A stretch of 64,000 nucleotides of DNA, from NCBI GenBank assembly GCA_963824805.1, contig CAWGQZ010000011.1, positions 4,121 through 68,120 on the forward strand, written 5' to 3'. Both the position numbers and the translations under genes were made by a program. Origin of the DNA: DATBAT01 sp963824805. Lineage in GTDB: Bacteria; Acidobacteriota; Terriglobia; Terriglobales; Acidobacteriaceae. The notes under the pieces were generated by a model. The model worked only from the letters and a program-made list of their open reading frames with translations. It had not been told where the DNA came from and ran no database searches. Of this stretch, positions 27,460 to 37,378 are shown piece after piece. Position 1 is the stretch's first letter. Every line of letters starts with the position of its first letter.

Positions 27460-28101
27460 TTAGTCGACAACCAGGATTACATCGAGCGTCCGCGGTCCGT
27501 GAACGCCTTTTATGCGGGTCATTTCAATGTCGGCGGTCGCAGACGGCCCGGAGATGGTCGTGATGGGTTCAGTCGGATTATCCAATGCTCGAATTCCCTC
27601 AGCCACGGTCTCGACAATCTGGCTGGCCTCGACAATGCAAAGATGATAGTCGGGGATCAAGGTTAACGCCCGGCGGCCCTGTGCAACCGAATGGCGCAGG
27701 ATGATTGTCCCGCTGAGCGCAATGGCCACGGCGCAATTAGTCAGCACTCCTTCACTACGATCGAGTTCCTCGTAACTGTTCCCGGCGTCGCGAACGAACT
27801 CCACGGAATCTGATGGCAGGCAGTCGGCATTGAATCCTTCCGGGATCAACATCTGACGCTTGCCGCGCTGTTTCAATGCGTCCGCGATGGTCTCGCGCAA
27901 AGTGATACGCGAACATCGATGGACCACGGCGTCGTAGTCGCGCAGCCGGTCTTCAAACAGAGCCAGCTTGGACTCGAAGTCCAGCCCGCCGGTCTGGGTG
28001 TATCGTCTTCCAATCTCCTCGTAGTGTTCCGCCCGGTTTGTGGGTACCGCTCCCAGGCCTTTGCGAATTCGCTGAAGAATTTCCTGTCTGGCCAGGTTCA
28101 T
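27460..28101 (-). CDS. lutC: LutC/YkgG lactate utilisation protein
   Basis: A 213-aa LUD-domain protein, the third component of the LutABC L-lactate oxidation complex. It starts MNLARQEILQRIRKGLG, typical of LutC, and ends with the LUD segment PTEPITTISGPSATADIEM followed by VHGPRTLDVILV. The ATG at 28101 is preceded by AAGGCGAG. A TTG at 28134 directly after the lutB stop is possible, but its extension does not match the family. It is the last gene of the minus-strand set lutA-lutB-lutC. No dedicated lactate permease is seen next to it. Confidence 0.88.
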   Translation of the reverse strand: MNLARQEILQRIRKGLGAVPTNRAEHYEEIGRRYTQTGGLDFESKLALFEDRLRDYDAVVHRCSRITLRETIADALKQRGKRQMLIPEGFNADCLPSDSVEFVRDAGNSYEELDRSEGVLTNCAVAIALSGTIILRHSVAQGRRALTLIPDYHLCIVEASQIVETVAEGIRALDNPTEPITTISGPSATADIEMTRIKGVHGPRTLDVILVVD

Positions 28102-28134
28102 GTTTGTCTCGCCTTTTCCCGCTTGGCCCACCAA

Positions 28135-29529
28135 TCACGGAATGACTCGTCGGGAATCGCATGGCAAGTCGCGGGTCTCGGTCCACCCACCTAGAAGTCC
28201 CGGCAGATGATGTAGATTTCCATCCTTTTCGAACGGCCACTGCGCAAAACGTGCCAACTTCTGCATCGCGGCAAGCCGTCCCGCGCTGGACAATGCAAAC
28301 GCCGCGGCTTTCATCGACAGCCACTCAGCCAGCGGCGCGTCACCGTTCTGCACGACCTTGCCCCGTAGGTGAATCAGAATTTCTGGAATATTGATTTTGA
28401 CCGGACAAACCTCATAACACGCTCCACACAGTGATGACGCATACGGCAGGGTTTGTGAATGCTGCATCGACTGCAATTGCGGTGTCACAATGGCCCCGAT
28501 CGGTCCGCTGTAAATGGAGCCGTAGGCATGACCGCCGGTCTGCTGATAGACCGGACACGCGTTGAGGCAGGCTCCGCAGCGGATACAATCCAGCGTCTCG
28601 CGCGATTCCTCATCGGCCAGGACGTTGGTTCGTCCGTTGTCCAGCAGCACCACGTGAAATTCTCGCGGACCGTCTCCAGCGGAAATACCCGTCCAGATGG
28701 AGTTGTAAGGATTCATCCGTTCCCCGGTAGCAGATCGGGGCAGCAATTGCAGAAATACCTCGAGATCAGAAAAGCGCGGAATGACTTTCTCAATGCCGAT
28801 CAGGCTGATCAAAACCTCAGGCAGAGAAAGGCACATCCGCCCATTGCCTTCCGATTCAACCACGCAAACCGCGCCAGTTTCGGCGACCGCAAAATTCGCT
28901 CCGCTGATCCCGACTTTCACTCGCAAGAACTTTTCGCGAAGGTAGTGACGCGCCGCATTGGTTAAGTCCTGGGGCTTGTCCCCCAGTTCGCAGAGCCCCA
29001 TCTTGTCGAGAAAAATCTGCCGGATTTCCATCCGGTTGCGGTGCAAAGCAGGAACAACGATGTGGGAAGGTTTGTCCTCGCCCAGTTGAACGATGAGGTC
29101 GGCTAGATCCGTCTCGTAAGGCGTGATGCCAGCGGCTTCCAGTGCCGGATTCATGCCGACTTCGTCGGAAGTCATGGTCTTGACCTTGATGACTTCCGTT
29201 TGGCCGTGAGATTGAATAATCCCGATCACGATGCGGTTGGCTTCATCGGCATCGCGGGCCCAGTGAACCTTGCCGCCGGCACGAATACAAGCCTCTTCGA
29301 ATTGCTCGAGATAAACGTCGAGATGCCGGAGCGTGTGGTCTTTTATCTGGTGGCCAGCCTCGCGCAAGTCCTCCCAGTCCGCCATTTCGCCCACCACGCG
29401 GGCCCGTTTACCGCGAATCACGGAGGTGGCGTGGCGAACGTTGTGCCGCAGTTGGGTGTTTGTCAGAAGCTCTTTGGCAGCAGCAGGGAAATCCTGTGCA
29501 TGGGCCGCCTCCCCAACGCGTACCGTCAC
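28135..29529 (-). CDS. lutB: LutB/YkgF iron-sulfur protein of lactate oxidation
   Basis: A 464-aa protein with an N-terminal LUD (DUF162) domain and a C-terminal ferredoxin-like part. The 4Fe-4S motifs are CIRCGACLNACPVY and CGACYEVCPV. The LUD domain includes VKTMTSDEVGMNPALEAAGI and ISGANFAVAETGAV. The start is set by a GTG at 29529 that overlaps the lutA stop (GTGA). An ATG at 29580 would push the gene deep into lutA and adds an atypical N terminus. It works with LutA and LutC in oxidising L-lactate to pyruvate at the membrane or cytosol face. Confidence 0.9.
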   Translation of the reverse strand: MTVRVGEAAHAQDFPAAAKELLTNTQLRHNVRHATSVIRGKRARVVGEMADWEDLREAGHQIKDHTLRHLDVYLEQFEEACIRAGGKVHWARDADEANRIVIGIIQSHGQTEVIKVKTMTSDEVGMNPALEAAGITPYETDLADLIVQLGEDKPSHIVVPALHRNRMEIRQIFLDKMGLCELGDKPQDLTNAARHYLREKFLRVKVGISGANFAVAETGAVCVVESEGNGRMCLSLPEVLISLIGIEKVIPRFSDLEVFLQLLPRSATGERMNPYNSIWTGISAGDGPREFHVVLLDNGRTNVLADEESRETLDCIRCGACLNACPVYQQTGGHAYGSIYSGPIGAIVTPQLQSMQHSQTLPYASSLCGACYEVCPVKINIPEILIHLRGKVVQNGDAPLAEWLSMKAAAFALSSAGRLAAMQKLARFAQWPFEKDGNLHHLPGLLGGWTETRDLPCDSRRVIP

Positions 29530-30268
29530 AGCCCACCGCCCCTTTCCGTCGAAGCCAGGATTTCGGCAAGATGAAGACACCGCACGCCGGTGTTTTGCCG
29601 GCTGAGCCCGCCACCGATGTGCATCAGACAGGAGTTGTCGCCCGCGGTGCAGATTTCAGCGCCGGTATCGAGAATACAGCGAGTCTTGTCTGACAGCATG
29701 GCCGAGGAAACGTCGGCATTCTTGACTGCAAAAGTCCCGCCGAAACCACAGCATTGATCGCTGTCGCCGAGTTCCACCAAGTTTAAGCCGCGGACAGCCT
29801 TGAGCAGTATTGCTGGTTTCTCTCCAACCTGGAGCGAGCGCAGCGAGTGGCACGAAGTGTGAAGGGTGACCTGGTGGGGAAAGAACGCTCCAACATCGGT
29901 AACGCCAAGCTTATCGATCAGCAACTCGGAGAATTCAAAGATCCGTGGCAAAAGTCCCGTAACCTCGGCAATGACTTCAGGATCACAAGTCTCCGCTGCC
30001 ATTTTCGGATAGTGATCGCGAATCATGGCCACACAGGAAGCCGAAGGAATGCATATGACTTCCGCGCCGCGAAACACCTTCAAGAACTGCAGCATGATGG
30101 GAGAGCTTCGCGCTGATACCCGGTGTTGTAGTGCATCTGCCCGCAGCAGGTCTGGGCGGAGCGAAACTCCACCTGGTGGCCGAGGCGCTCCAGCACCGTC
30201 ACCACGGCTTTCCCGGTATTAGGGAACAGGGTGTCGTTGTAGCAAGTGATGAAGAGTGAGATGAGCAC
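29526..30268 (-). CDS. lutA: LutA/YkgE (Fe-S)-binding protein, one frameshift
   Basis: About 247 aa if one missing base is restored. The CCG-domain cysteine clusters are present: SAQTCCGQMHYNTGY before the break, and HTSCHSLR with DQCCGFGGTFAVK after it. The N-terminal reading (from 30268, MLISLFITCYND) goes wrong after GYQREALP. The other frame resumes at PIMLQFLKVFRG. Restoring one base in the GGG run at 30099-30101 joins them. It is the first gene of lutABC and divergent from the rhamnosidase-like gene at 30504. LutA supplies the heterodisulfide reductase-like CCG domains of the lactate oxidation complex. Confidence 0.85.
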
Positions 30269-30430
30269 GTCGTTGTGTGCGTCCGGCTTCGCCGAAATTC
30301 GCTATTGAAATCGCAAAGGGTGCGCGGAACCCGTCATCCTAGCAGGGAGAGGCGCCGAGGTAAACCGTATGCCGTGCGCTGGTTCGATCATCCCGCGGGT
30401 CCTGTCATCCTCAAAGGGTGAGCGGGGCGC

Positions 30431-30491
30431 CCGGACTGCGAAGTCTGGTACGGGACGGCTGCTTGACACGTCCTTCCTCTCTAGTTAGAGT
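30431..30491 (+). promoter_or_regulatory. Likely sigma70-type promoter of the rhamnosidase-like gene, preceded by a hairpin
   Basis: TTGACA at 30463-30468 is a perfect -35 box, followed by a 17-base spacer and TAGAGT at 30486-30491 as a -10 box (4 of 6 matches). Transcription would start only a few bases before the ATG at 30504, giving a near-leaderless message. No ribosome site is visible there. Just upstream, 30431-30448 can form a 7-bp hairpin with one G-T pair and a GCGA tetraloop. Confidence 0.5.
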
Positions 30492-30503
30492 TGCGCCGCG
30501 AAC

Positions 30504-32887
30504 ATGAAAAAAATAGTCCTCGCCATCGCATTAGCCGTTCTCGCCGTACCGAATCTGACTGCCCAGCTTCCTGCGGAGCTCGTAAAATATCTCTGGAACG
30601 CGCAATGGATCACAGCCGCCGAAGCTCCGCAAAGGGATGAATCCGTACTCCACTTTCGGAAAATCCTCGATTTCCCCCAGCCCCTCCCTCATTTTGTGAT
30701 TCATGTTAGTGCTGATAACCAGTATTTGCTCTACGTGAACCAAAAGCGCGTCGGCACGGGACCGAATCGCGGTGATCTGGCCCACTGGAAATATGAAACC
30801 TATGACATCGGGCCGCTCCTGCATCCGGGAAAGAACATCGTAGCAGCGACGGTTTGGAATTCGGAGTTCGCACGCCGCTGGCGCAAATCAGCGATCGCAC
30901 CGCTTTCGTGATGGAAGGCGATAGTGTCGTCGAGCGCGCCATCGACACCAACGAATCCTGGGAGGTCGAGCCGGAAAGGGCTTTCACCACTTTGTCTCCG
31001 CCAGCCGAATTGTCGAAGTTCTACTATGTCGCCGAGCCCGCCACTCGGGTGGATGGTCGAACCTTTGACTGGGATTGGAATTCCGATCCGAGTGCCAGCA
31101 GAGCCTGGAAAAAGGCAACACCTATCGAACGCGCCTCCATTGAAGGCGGCTCACTGCAGAATGATAACTGGCAACTGGTTGCCGATCCATTGCCGCAGAT
31201 GCAGGAAGAGTGGCGGCCTGCGGGGCGAGTCGTCCGCTCTGAAGGGATCGAATCTCCCAGTGGCTTTCCCGACAGGGCATTCACTGTCCCCGCAAATTCT
31301 AAAGTCAGCGTCTTGATTGACAACTCAGATCTCACCACCGGCTACCCTGAACTGACGGTCAGCGGCGGAAAAGGCTCAACCGCCCGCCTCAAATATGCCG
31401 AGGCTCTGGTAGACAATAAAGGCGAAAAAGGAAATCGCAACGACATTTCGGGTAAACATATCGAGGGCGTCTTCGATGAGTTCATCGCCGATGGTTCCGA
31501 ATCCCGTGCCTTCGTCCCTTTGGGATGGAAAACCTGGCGTTACGTACAATTGGAGGTCGAAACCGCCGACCAGCCGCTTCGCATCGACCGACTTCGCACA
31601 CTGTTCACCGCCTTTCCCTTCGAAGAACGAGCTCACTTTCAATCCGACGATGACAGCCTAAAGCCGATTTGGGACATCGGCTGGCGCACCGCCCGACTCG
31701 ACGCCCATGACACTTACATGGACACTCCTTACTGGGAGCGCATGCAGTACATTGGCGACACGCGAATTCAGGCTCTAATTTCGTACACGGTCGCAGGCGA
31801 TGATCGTCTTGCCCGTCAGGCGATTCAAGCCTTTAACAATTCGCGATTCTCCGAAGGCATAACCCGAAGCCGCCATCCTTCGTCCGTGCGGCAGGTCATT
31901 CCCACGTTTTCGCTGCTGTGGGTGGGCATGGTCCACGATTTCTGGATGTACCGCTCCGATCCGGATTTCGTGAAAGCGCAGCTTCCGGGAACCCGCACCG
32001 TGCTCGACTGGTTCCTGCAGCACCAACGCAGGGACGGATTGGTCGGCATCATCCCGTGGTGGCCCTTTGTCGATTGGGGAAGTGACTTCGGGTTCGGAAT
32101 CCCGCCGCTCGACGAAAACGGCGGTTCATCGATCATTACACTTCAAATGGTGGAAGCGCTTCGCCACGGTGCGGAACTAGAGTCAGCTTTCGGCGATCCG
32201 GCGCGCGCTGAAACATATCGCAAAGCTGCAGGCCGGGCCACCGAAGCGGTAAGTAGGCTTTGCTGGAACCAGAAATATGGCCTATTGGCCGACACTCCAG
32301 CCCAAACCCACTTCAGCCAGCACGCCAACATCCTCGCCGCTTGGCTTGATGTGGTGCCTCGCCCCAAGCAAAAGGAATTCCTATCCAGGGTTTTTTCTGT
32401 CAGCGATCCTGGTTTCGGGTCGACTAGTTTGCCCGAAATGACCAAGGCTACTTACTACTTCCGCTTCTATTTAGCCCGCGCACTGGACCATGCGGGGATG
32501 GGCGACGAATACCTGAAGTTGCTGGGGCCATGGCGGCAGATGGTGTCGTTAGGCCTGACAACGTGGGCGGAAGAGCCCGAGCCTACCCGCTCCGACTCTC
32601 ATGCCTGGAGCGCCCATCCAAATTACGACTTGCTCACAATCGTTGCTGGGATTCGTCCCAAAGGACCCGGATTCAGCGCTGTGACCATCGAGCCGCATCT
32701 CGGATCGCTCCACCACCTAAGCGCGGCCATGCCCCATCCCAAAGGCGTCATCGAAGCCGAATATGACCGGACGCCCAATGGGGTCAATGCGCAAGTCACA
32801 TTGCCGGTGGGTCTCTCCGGCGACTTGGTGTGGCAGGGAAAGAGCATCCCCCTGCACGCGGGGAAGCAGCAAATACAGTTGAAGTAG
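30504..32887 (+). CDS. Alpha-L-rhamnosidase-like glycoside hydrolase (GH78 type), one frameshift
   Basis: About 795 aa if one missing base is restored. A signal peptide (MKKIVLAIALAVLAVPNLTAQ) leads into a beta domain. The frame breaks after NIVAATVWN. Adding one T in the TT run at 30860-30861 continues it as FGVRTPLAQISDRTAFV. The catalytic (alpha/alpha)6 barrel includes DTPYWERMQYIGDTRIQ, PWWPFVDWGSDFG and THFSQHANILAAWLD, and the C-terminal beta sandwich ends near LVWQGKSIPLHAG. This is the GH78 architecture, releasing terminal L-rhamnose from pectin or arabinogalactan side chains. Exact specificity is not fixed by sequence. It is divergent from lutABC. Confidence 0.8.
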
Positions 32888-32935
32888 ATGGCGTGAGCAA
32901 CAAATGTTTCCGCCATGTTCTAATCATCTCAGCAA

Positions 32936-33904
32936 ATGGCCAGATACCTTATTACCGGCGTCGCGGGATTCATCGGCTCCTCTCTCGCCCGCGCCCTTAT
33001 TGAGCTCGGCCAGGAGGTGAGAGGCCTCGATAACTTCGCTACTGGCAATCGCGCAAATATTGCAGAAATCATCGGCAAGATCGAGTTTCGCGAAACCGAT
33101 CTTCTCGAGTTGAACGCCACCCGGCAGGCTTGTGAAGGCGTCGACTATGTTCTTCACCAGGCCGCGATTCCTTCCGTACCCAAGAGTATCGCCGATCCGC
33201 TGACCAGCAATCGCGTCAATGTCGACGGCACGGTGAATCTCTTAATTGCGGCTCGGGACGCCAAAGTGAAGCGAGTCGTCTACGCTGCCTCATCTTCTGC
33301 TTACGGCAATCAGCCTACGCTTCCCAAGCATGAAGCCATGACGCCTGATCCAATTTCACCCTACGCCGTGGCTAAATATTCAAGCGAGCTGTATATGAAG
33401 TCTTTTCATCGCTGCTATGGCCTGGAAACCGTGTCCTTGCGTTACTTCAATGTTTTTGGTCCGCGGCAGGATCCAGCTTCGCCCTACTCAGCGGTGCTGG
33501 CAAAATTCATCACCTTGATGCTTGCCGGGCAGCCACCAACCATTCAGGGAGATGGTGAGCAGAGCCGTGACTTCACGTTCATCGACAATGTGGTGCAGGC
33601 CAATCTAAAGGCGTGCGTTGCCCCTGCAACAAAAGTAGCGGGCCAAGTTTTCAACATCGCCTGCGGTCAGCGGACCACCCTTAACCAGACTTTTGCGCTA
33701 CTGCAAACGCTCACTGGATTTAAAGGCAAACCGGTGTACGCACCGCATCGTGCCGGGGACATCAAGCACTCGCTGGCGGATATCCGCGCCGCTCGCGAAG
33801 CCATGGGCTACGAACCGGGCGTGGATTTTGAGGAAGGTCTCCGGCGCACGATTGCCTTCTACAAAGAATCTAAACCGGCCGCTCAAAGCTATGCGCACCG
33901 ATAA
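32936..33904 (+). CDS. NAD-dependent epimerase (UDP-hexose 4-epimerase type, WbpP-like)
   Basis: A 322-aa short-chain dehydrogenase/reductase-family nucleotide-sugar epimerase. It has the Rossmann motif TGVAGFIGSSLARALIELG, the Ser region AASSSAYGNQPTLPK and the Tyr-Lys pair SPYAVAKYSSE. Substrate-binding segments are RYFNVFGPRQDP and GDGEQSRDFTFIDN. The sequence resembles the WbpP/TviC group of UDP-N-acetylhexosamine or UDP-glucose 4-epimerases used in surface polysaccharide synthesis. No ribosome site is obvious. It lies 48 bases after the rhamnosidase-like gene and converges on the sensor kinase gene. Confidence 0.85.
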   Translation: MARYLITGVAGFIGSSLARALIELGQEVRGLDNFATGNRANIAEIIGKIEFRETDLLELNATRQACEGVDYVLHQAAIPSVPKSIADPLTSNRVNVDGTVNLLIAARDAKVKRVVYAASSSAYGNQPTLPKHEAMTPDPISPYAVAKYSSELYMKSFHRCYGLETVSLRYFNVFGPRQDPASPYSAVLAKFITLMLAGQPPTIQGDGEQSRDFTFIDNVVQANLKACVAPATKVAGQVFNIACGQRTTLNQTFALLQTLTGFKGKPVYAPHRAGDIKHSLADIRAAREAMGYEPGVDFEEGLRRTIAFYKESKPAAQSYAHR

Positions 33905-33942
33905 GTTACACTGCGACGAAGGTCCGGGTTCTTATCCCGCAA

Positions 33943-35382
33943 TCACTTGGTTCGGTTTCTCGGCAGAAAGAAATAAAACACCGAGCCACGGTGCAGTTGG
34001 CTGGTTACACCGATTCTGCCGCCGTGGGCTTCGATAATCGCCCGCGCAATCGCCAATCCCATTCCTGTGCCCTGCACCCGGTAGCGTTGGTTCTTGCCCC
34101 GGTAAAACTTGTCGAAGATGAGCGCCTGCTCCATATCGTCGATGCCGATTCCCTGGTCCGACACACTCACCTCCAGGTGCTGGCCTTTGAACTCTGCGGT
34201 GACGCGGATAGGCGATTCCGGCGGCGAATATTTGGCGGCATTCTCCAATAGTTGCACCAGGACTTCCTCGACCCGCTCCCCATCCATTTCGACCGCGATC
34301 TCCGGCGATACCCGGATGTCGATGGGATGCTTCCCCAGTGCCTGTTTCAAATCTGCAATGGCGGCGTGCACCAGTTCAAGCACGCGCTGGGGCTGAATAT
34401 CCAATTGGAATTCATGCGACTCCAGCCTCGCCATCTCCGCCGCTTCACCCACCAACCGGTTCAGGCGGTCGCTCTCTTCGTTGATCACCGCCATCAAATC
34501 ACGGCGGTCATCTTCCGATAAATCGATGGGCGAAATTAGGCTCGTAACCGATGCCTTGATGGATGTCAGAGGCGTCCGAAATTCGTGGGTGATCGAATCC
34601 AGAATCGCCGAGCGCAGTTTTTCGCTCTCTCGCGCCGCTTCCGAGCGGCTCAGGGATTCCACGGCGCTGGCTCGTTCCACGGCGATGGCGATCAGGCTTC
34701 CAACCGCGTTCATGGTCTGGCTTGAGACCGTACCGATCACCCCGACGGCCCCGACGGTTTTCACCCCCATTCGTAGTGGAGTGAGGCTGAGGCCGCGCTC
34801 CCGATCAATGGTTGATTCGCCTCGAGCCGCGACGAGATGCAATTGCTCGGTATCAAGCTCCGGCGCAGTTGCTCCCGCACGATAAACGTTGGCTTTATCG
34901 GGGATGTACACCGCGGCTGATGAAACTCCGAAGGAATCGACGACATATCCTGGAATCGAATTCAGCAGTTGCAGCACATTGTCGGCCGCCAGGAGTTGCT
35001 GACTGAAGTTGTATAAGCGCTCCAACTCGATCCGCCGGCCGACGGCTTCATCTTTTTGTTTCCTCGCGCGGTCAGAGAGCTGGCTGGCGATGAGCGCCGT
35101 CACCAGAAAAACCAGCAGGGCAATCCAATTTTGTCTGTCCGCAATGGTGAAGGTGCCGGTAGGCGGTAGAAAGTAATAGTTGAACAGCGCAGTTGCGGCC
35201 ATTGCCAGCACCAGTGAGTACAACAATCCCCAGGTGGCGGAAATGATCAACACCGCCAGCAGAAAGGTCAGCGCCACGCTGGTAGGGTTGACGTGAAATG
35301 CGCGGTAGGCGTACACCACCGCAACCACGATCATTCCACAAACCAGCGACCGGTAGACCACGCGGATGGCGGACTTGTTCAC
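33943..35382 (-). CDS. KdpD-type sensor histidine kinase, C-terminal half as a separate gene
   Basis: About 479 aa. The N-terminal part has four hydrophobic helices of the KdpD DUF4118 membrane domain, ending in NYYFLPPTGTFTIADRQNW. A GAF-like segment follows, then HisKA with SITHEFRTPLTSIKASVTS and HATPase with LLENAAKYSP, DQGIGIDD and GTGMGLAIARAIIEAHGG. The likely start is a GTG at 35382 just before the first helix; readings from further upstream would overlap the divergent gene. The cytoplasmic KdpD sensor and USP domains are missing here and are encoded divergently at 35441. It probably phosphorylates the KdpE-like regulator at 36567. No kdpFABC genes are in the window. Confidence 0.87.
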   Translation of the reverse strand: MNKSAIRVVYRSLVCGMIVVAVVYAYRAFHVNPTSVALTFLLAVLIISATWGLLYSLVLAMAATALFNYYFLPPTGTFTIADRQNWIALLVFLVTALIASQLSDRARKQKDEAVGRRIELERLYNFSQQLLAADNVLQLLNSIPGYVVDSFGVSSAAVYIPDKANVYRAGATAPELDTEQLHLVAARGESTIDRERGLSLTPLRMGVKTVGAVGVIGTVSSQTMNAVGSLIAIAVERASAVESLSRSEAARESEKLRSAILDSITHEFRTPLTSIKASVTSLISPIDLSEDDRRDLMAVINEESDRLNRLVGEAAEMARLESHEFQLDIQPQRVLELVHAAIADLKQALGKHPIDIRVSPEIAVEMDGERVEEVLVQLLENAAKYSPPESPIRVTAEFKGQHLEVSVSDQGIGIDDMEQALIFDKFYRGKNQRYRVQGTGMGLAIARAIIEAHGGRIGVTSQLHRGSVFYFFLPRNRTK

Positions 35383-35440
35383 GACCAGCGATTGTATCCG
35401 ACATCGACAAAGCGGACTTCGGTCGACGACAATGGTCGCA

Positions 35441-36561
35441 ATGCCTAAAACTCCCGAGCAATGGCTGGAGCAAGCTGCTCCCAAAAAAGAAGGTGGCACC
35501 TTCAAACTATTTCTCGGATACGCGCCGGGTGTCGGCAAGACTTACAACATGTTGAGCGAAGCCATTCGCCGCAAAAGCCGCGGCGAGGACATCGTCATCG
35601 GAGTCGTAGAGACCCACGGGCGAAAGGGGATTCTTGAGCTGGCGGAGAAGCTGGAATCCTTGCCGCGCAAGAAAGTGGAGTATAAAGGCACGGTTTTCGA
35701 GGAGATGGACCTCGATGGCATTCTGGCTCGCAAGCCGCCGTTGTCCTGGTCGACGAACTGGCTCATACCAATATCGAAGGGTCCAAGAATCGAAAGCGTT
35801 ACGAAGACGTCCTGGAAATTCTTGATGCCGACATTTCGGTGCTTTCCACCATGAACGTCCAGCACCTGGAAAGTGTTGCCCCCAGTGTGCAGCGCATTAG
35901 CGGCGTGACCGTCCGTGAAACCGTCCCTGATTGGGTGATGAAGCGGGTGAAGGAAGTGGTGATGGCCGATCTGACTCCCGAAGCGCTCCAGACCCGCATG
36001 CGCCGTGGCGATATCTATCCTCTTGACCGGGTAGAGAAGGCGTTGTCGAATTTCTTCCGTCCCGGAAATCTCATCGCTTTGCGTGAACTGGCATTGCAGG
36101 AGGTCGCTCAGGAAGTCGACCGTAGCCTTGAGACCTACCTCGACAAAGAGGGTGGCGAGCGCAATTTGGGAGTGCGCGAACGTTTCGCGGTGGCCATTAG
36201 TTCGAATCCCGCTGCCCAGCAGATCATTGGCCGCGCGGCCCGCATGGCAAAGCGTCTGGATGCGGAGCTGTACGTTGTCTATGTCGATATCGGAACCGAT
36301 GAAAGTGAAGCCAACCAGCGTTCTTTAGCGTCCAATATCCGCTACGCGGAAGGAGTCGGCGCTCAGGTCGTGCATCTTAAAGCCAGTACCGTTGCCAAAG
36401 CGGTAGCAGACTTTGTTCGCGAAAAGCGGATCACTCAGGTCGTATTTGGGCGTTCGGCGATCAAAGGGTGGAAGAGGTATTTATACTTGAGCACGATCCA
36501 CAAATTTCTTCGCGACGCCCCGCCCGTCGACGTGCATATCGTTACCCAGGAATCTTCATAG
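35441..36561 (+). CDS. KdpD N-terminal sensor and universal-stress domains as a separate gene, one frameshift
   Basis: About 374 aa if one missing base is restored. It starts MPKTPEQWLEQAAPK. GYAPGVGKTYNML is the KdpD Walker-A motif, followed by GVVETHGR and KVEYKGTVFEEMDLD. The frame breaks after LARK. A missing base near 35735-35737 restores AVVLVDELAHTNIEGSKN, the KdpD Walker-B region, and the rest follows in the downstream frame. The C-terminal part is a universal stress-like domain (RFAVAISSNPAAQQIIGRAA). It lacks membrane and kinase domains and is divergent from the kinase half. The regulator gene begins 5 bases after its stop. Confidence 0.87.
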
Positions 36562-36566
36562 CGCCT

Positions 36567-37265
36567 ATGCCTGATAAGAAACGCATTCTGGTTGTGGACG
36601 ACGAGCCACAGATCACGCGCGTGTTGCGAACTTCCCTTGCGGGCAGCGGCTACGAGGTCCGCACCGCCGAAGACGGCCACGCCGGTCTGCGAGCGGCGAG
36701 AGAATGGCAGCCCGACTTGCTGATCACAGATATTTCCATGCCCAACATGGACGGGATCGAACTCTCGCGCCAGCTTCGTTCGGAATCAAACCTGCCCATC
36801 ATAGTTTTGTCGGTAAAAGGTGAGGAGAAAACCAAAGTCGAAGCGCTCGACGCCGGAGCCGACGACTACGTCACCAAGCCCATTGGCATGGACGAACTGT
36901 TGGCACGCGTCCGTCGTAATTTGGCCCGGACTCTGCCCGCTGACGATTCCGCTCAAAGAGTGATTGCGATCGGAGATTTCAAGATCGATGCCGACGCCTT
37001 CCGTGCGGTGGTCAACGGTGTCGAAATTCGCCTTACCCCTAAAGAGTGCGAACTTCTGATGTTCCTAGCCCGTCACGCGGGAAGGGTGGTGACCCACAGA
37101 ACCTTGCTGGTTGGAATCTGGGGTCCAAACAGCGTCGAACAACCCGAGCATCTCCGCGTGCTGGTAGCTCAGTTACGCAGGAAGATAGAAACCGACAGCA
37201 CTCCCAATTACATCATTACTGAACCTTGGGTGGGCTACCGTTTTGAGCCCGCTGGCGAGAAATAG
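36567..37265 (+). CDS. kdpE: KdpE-like OmpR-family response regulator
   Basis: A 232-aa two-domain regulator. The receiver has the acidic pair in ILVVDDEPQ, phospho-acceptor Asp in LLITDISMPNMDG, Ser/Thr in IVLSVKGEE and Lys in DYVTKPIGMDELLAR. The C-terminal winged helix includes LTPKECELLMFLARHAG and LRVLVAQLRRKIE. The ATG at 36567 lies 5 bases after the sensor-domain gene. An upstream in-frame start at 36468 would read backwards into that gene and is unlikely. It probably controls potassium uptake genes elsewhere in the genome. Confidence 0.88.
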   Translation: MPDKKRILVVDDEPQITRVLRTSLAGSGYEVRTAEDGHAGLRAAREWQPDLLITDISMPNMDGIELSRQLRSESNLPIIVLSVKGEEKTKVEALDAGADDYVTKPIGMDELLARVRRNLARTLPADDSAQRVIAIGDFKIDADAFRAVVNGVEIRLTPKECELLMFLARHAGRVVTHRTLLVGIWGPNSVEQPEHLRVLVAQLRRKIETDSTPNYIITEPWVGYRFEPAGEK

Positions 37266-37378
37266 AGTTGTTTTGTCATCTTGAGCCCAGCGAAAGACAT
37301 TCCTGCCGCGTAGTACCGGACGTAGGGGCCCTGGCTCCAAGGTGCGGTTATTCCACGGAGGTAATTGGAAGGGAAGTA

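Noticed and set aside
37281..37310. GTCATCTTGAGCCCAGCG stretch resembling a dispersed repeat seen in related genomes
   Set aside because: There is only one partial copy in the window, so it cannot be supported as a repeat family here.
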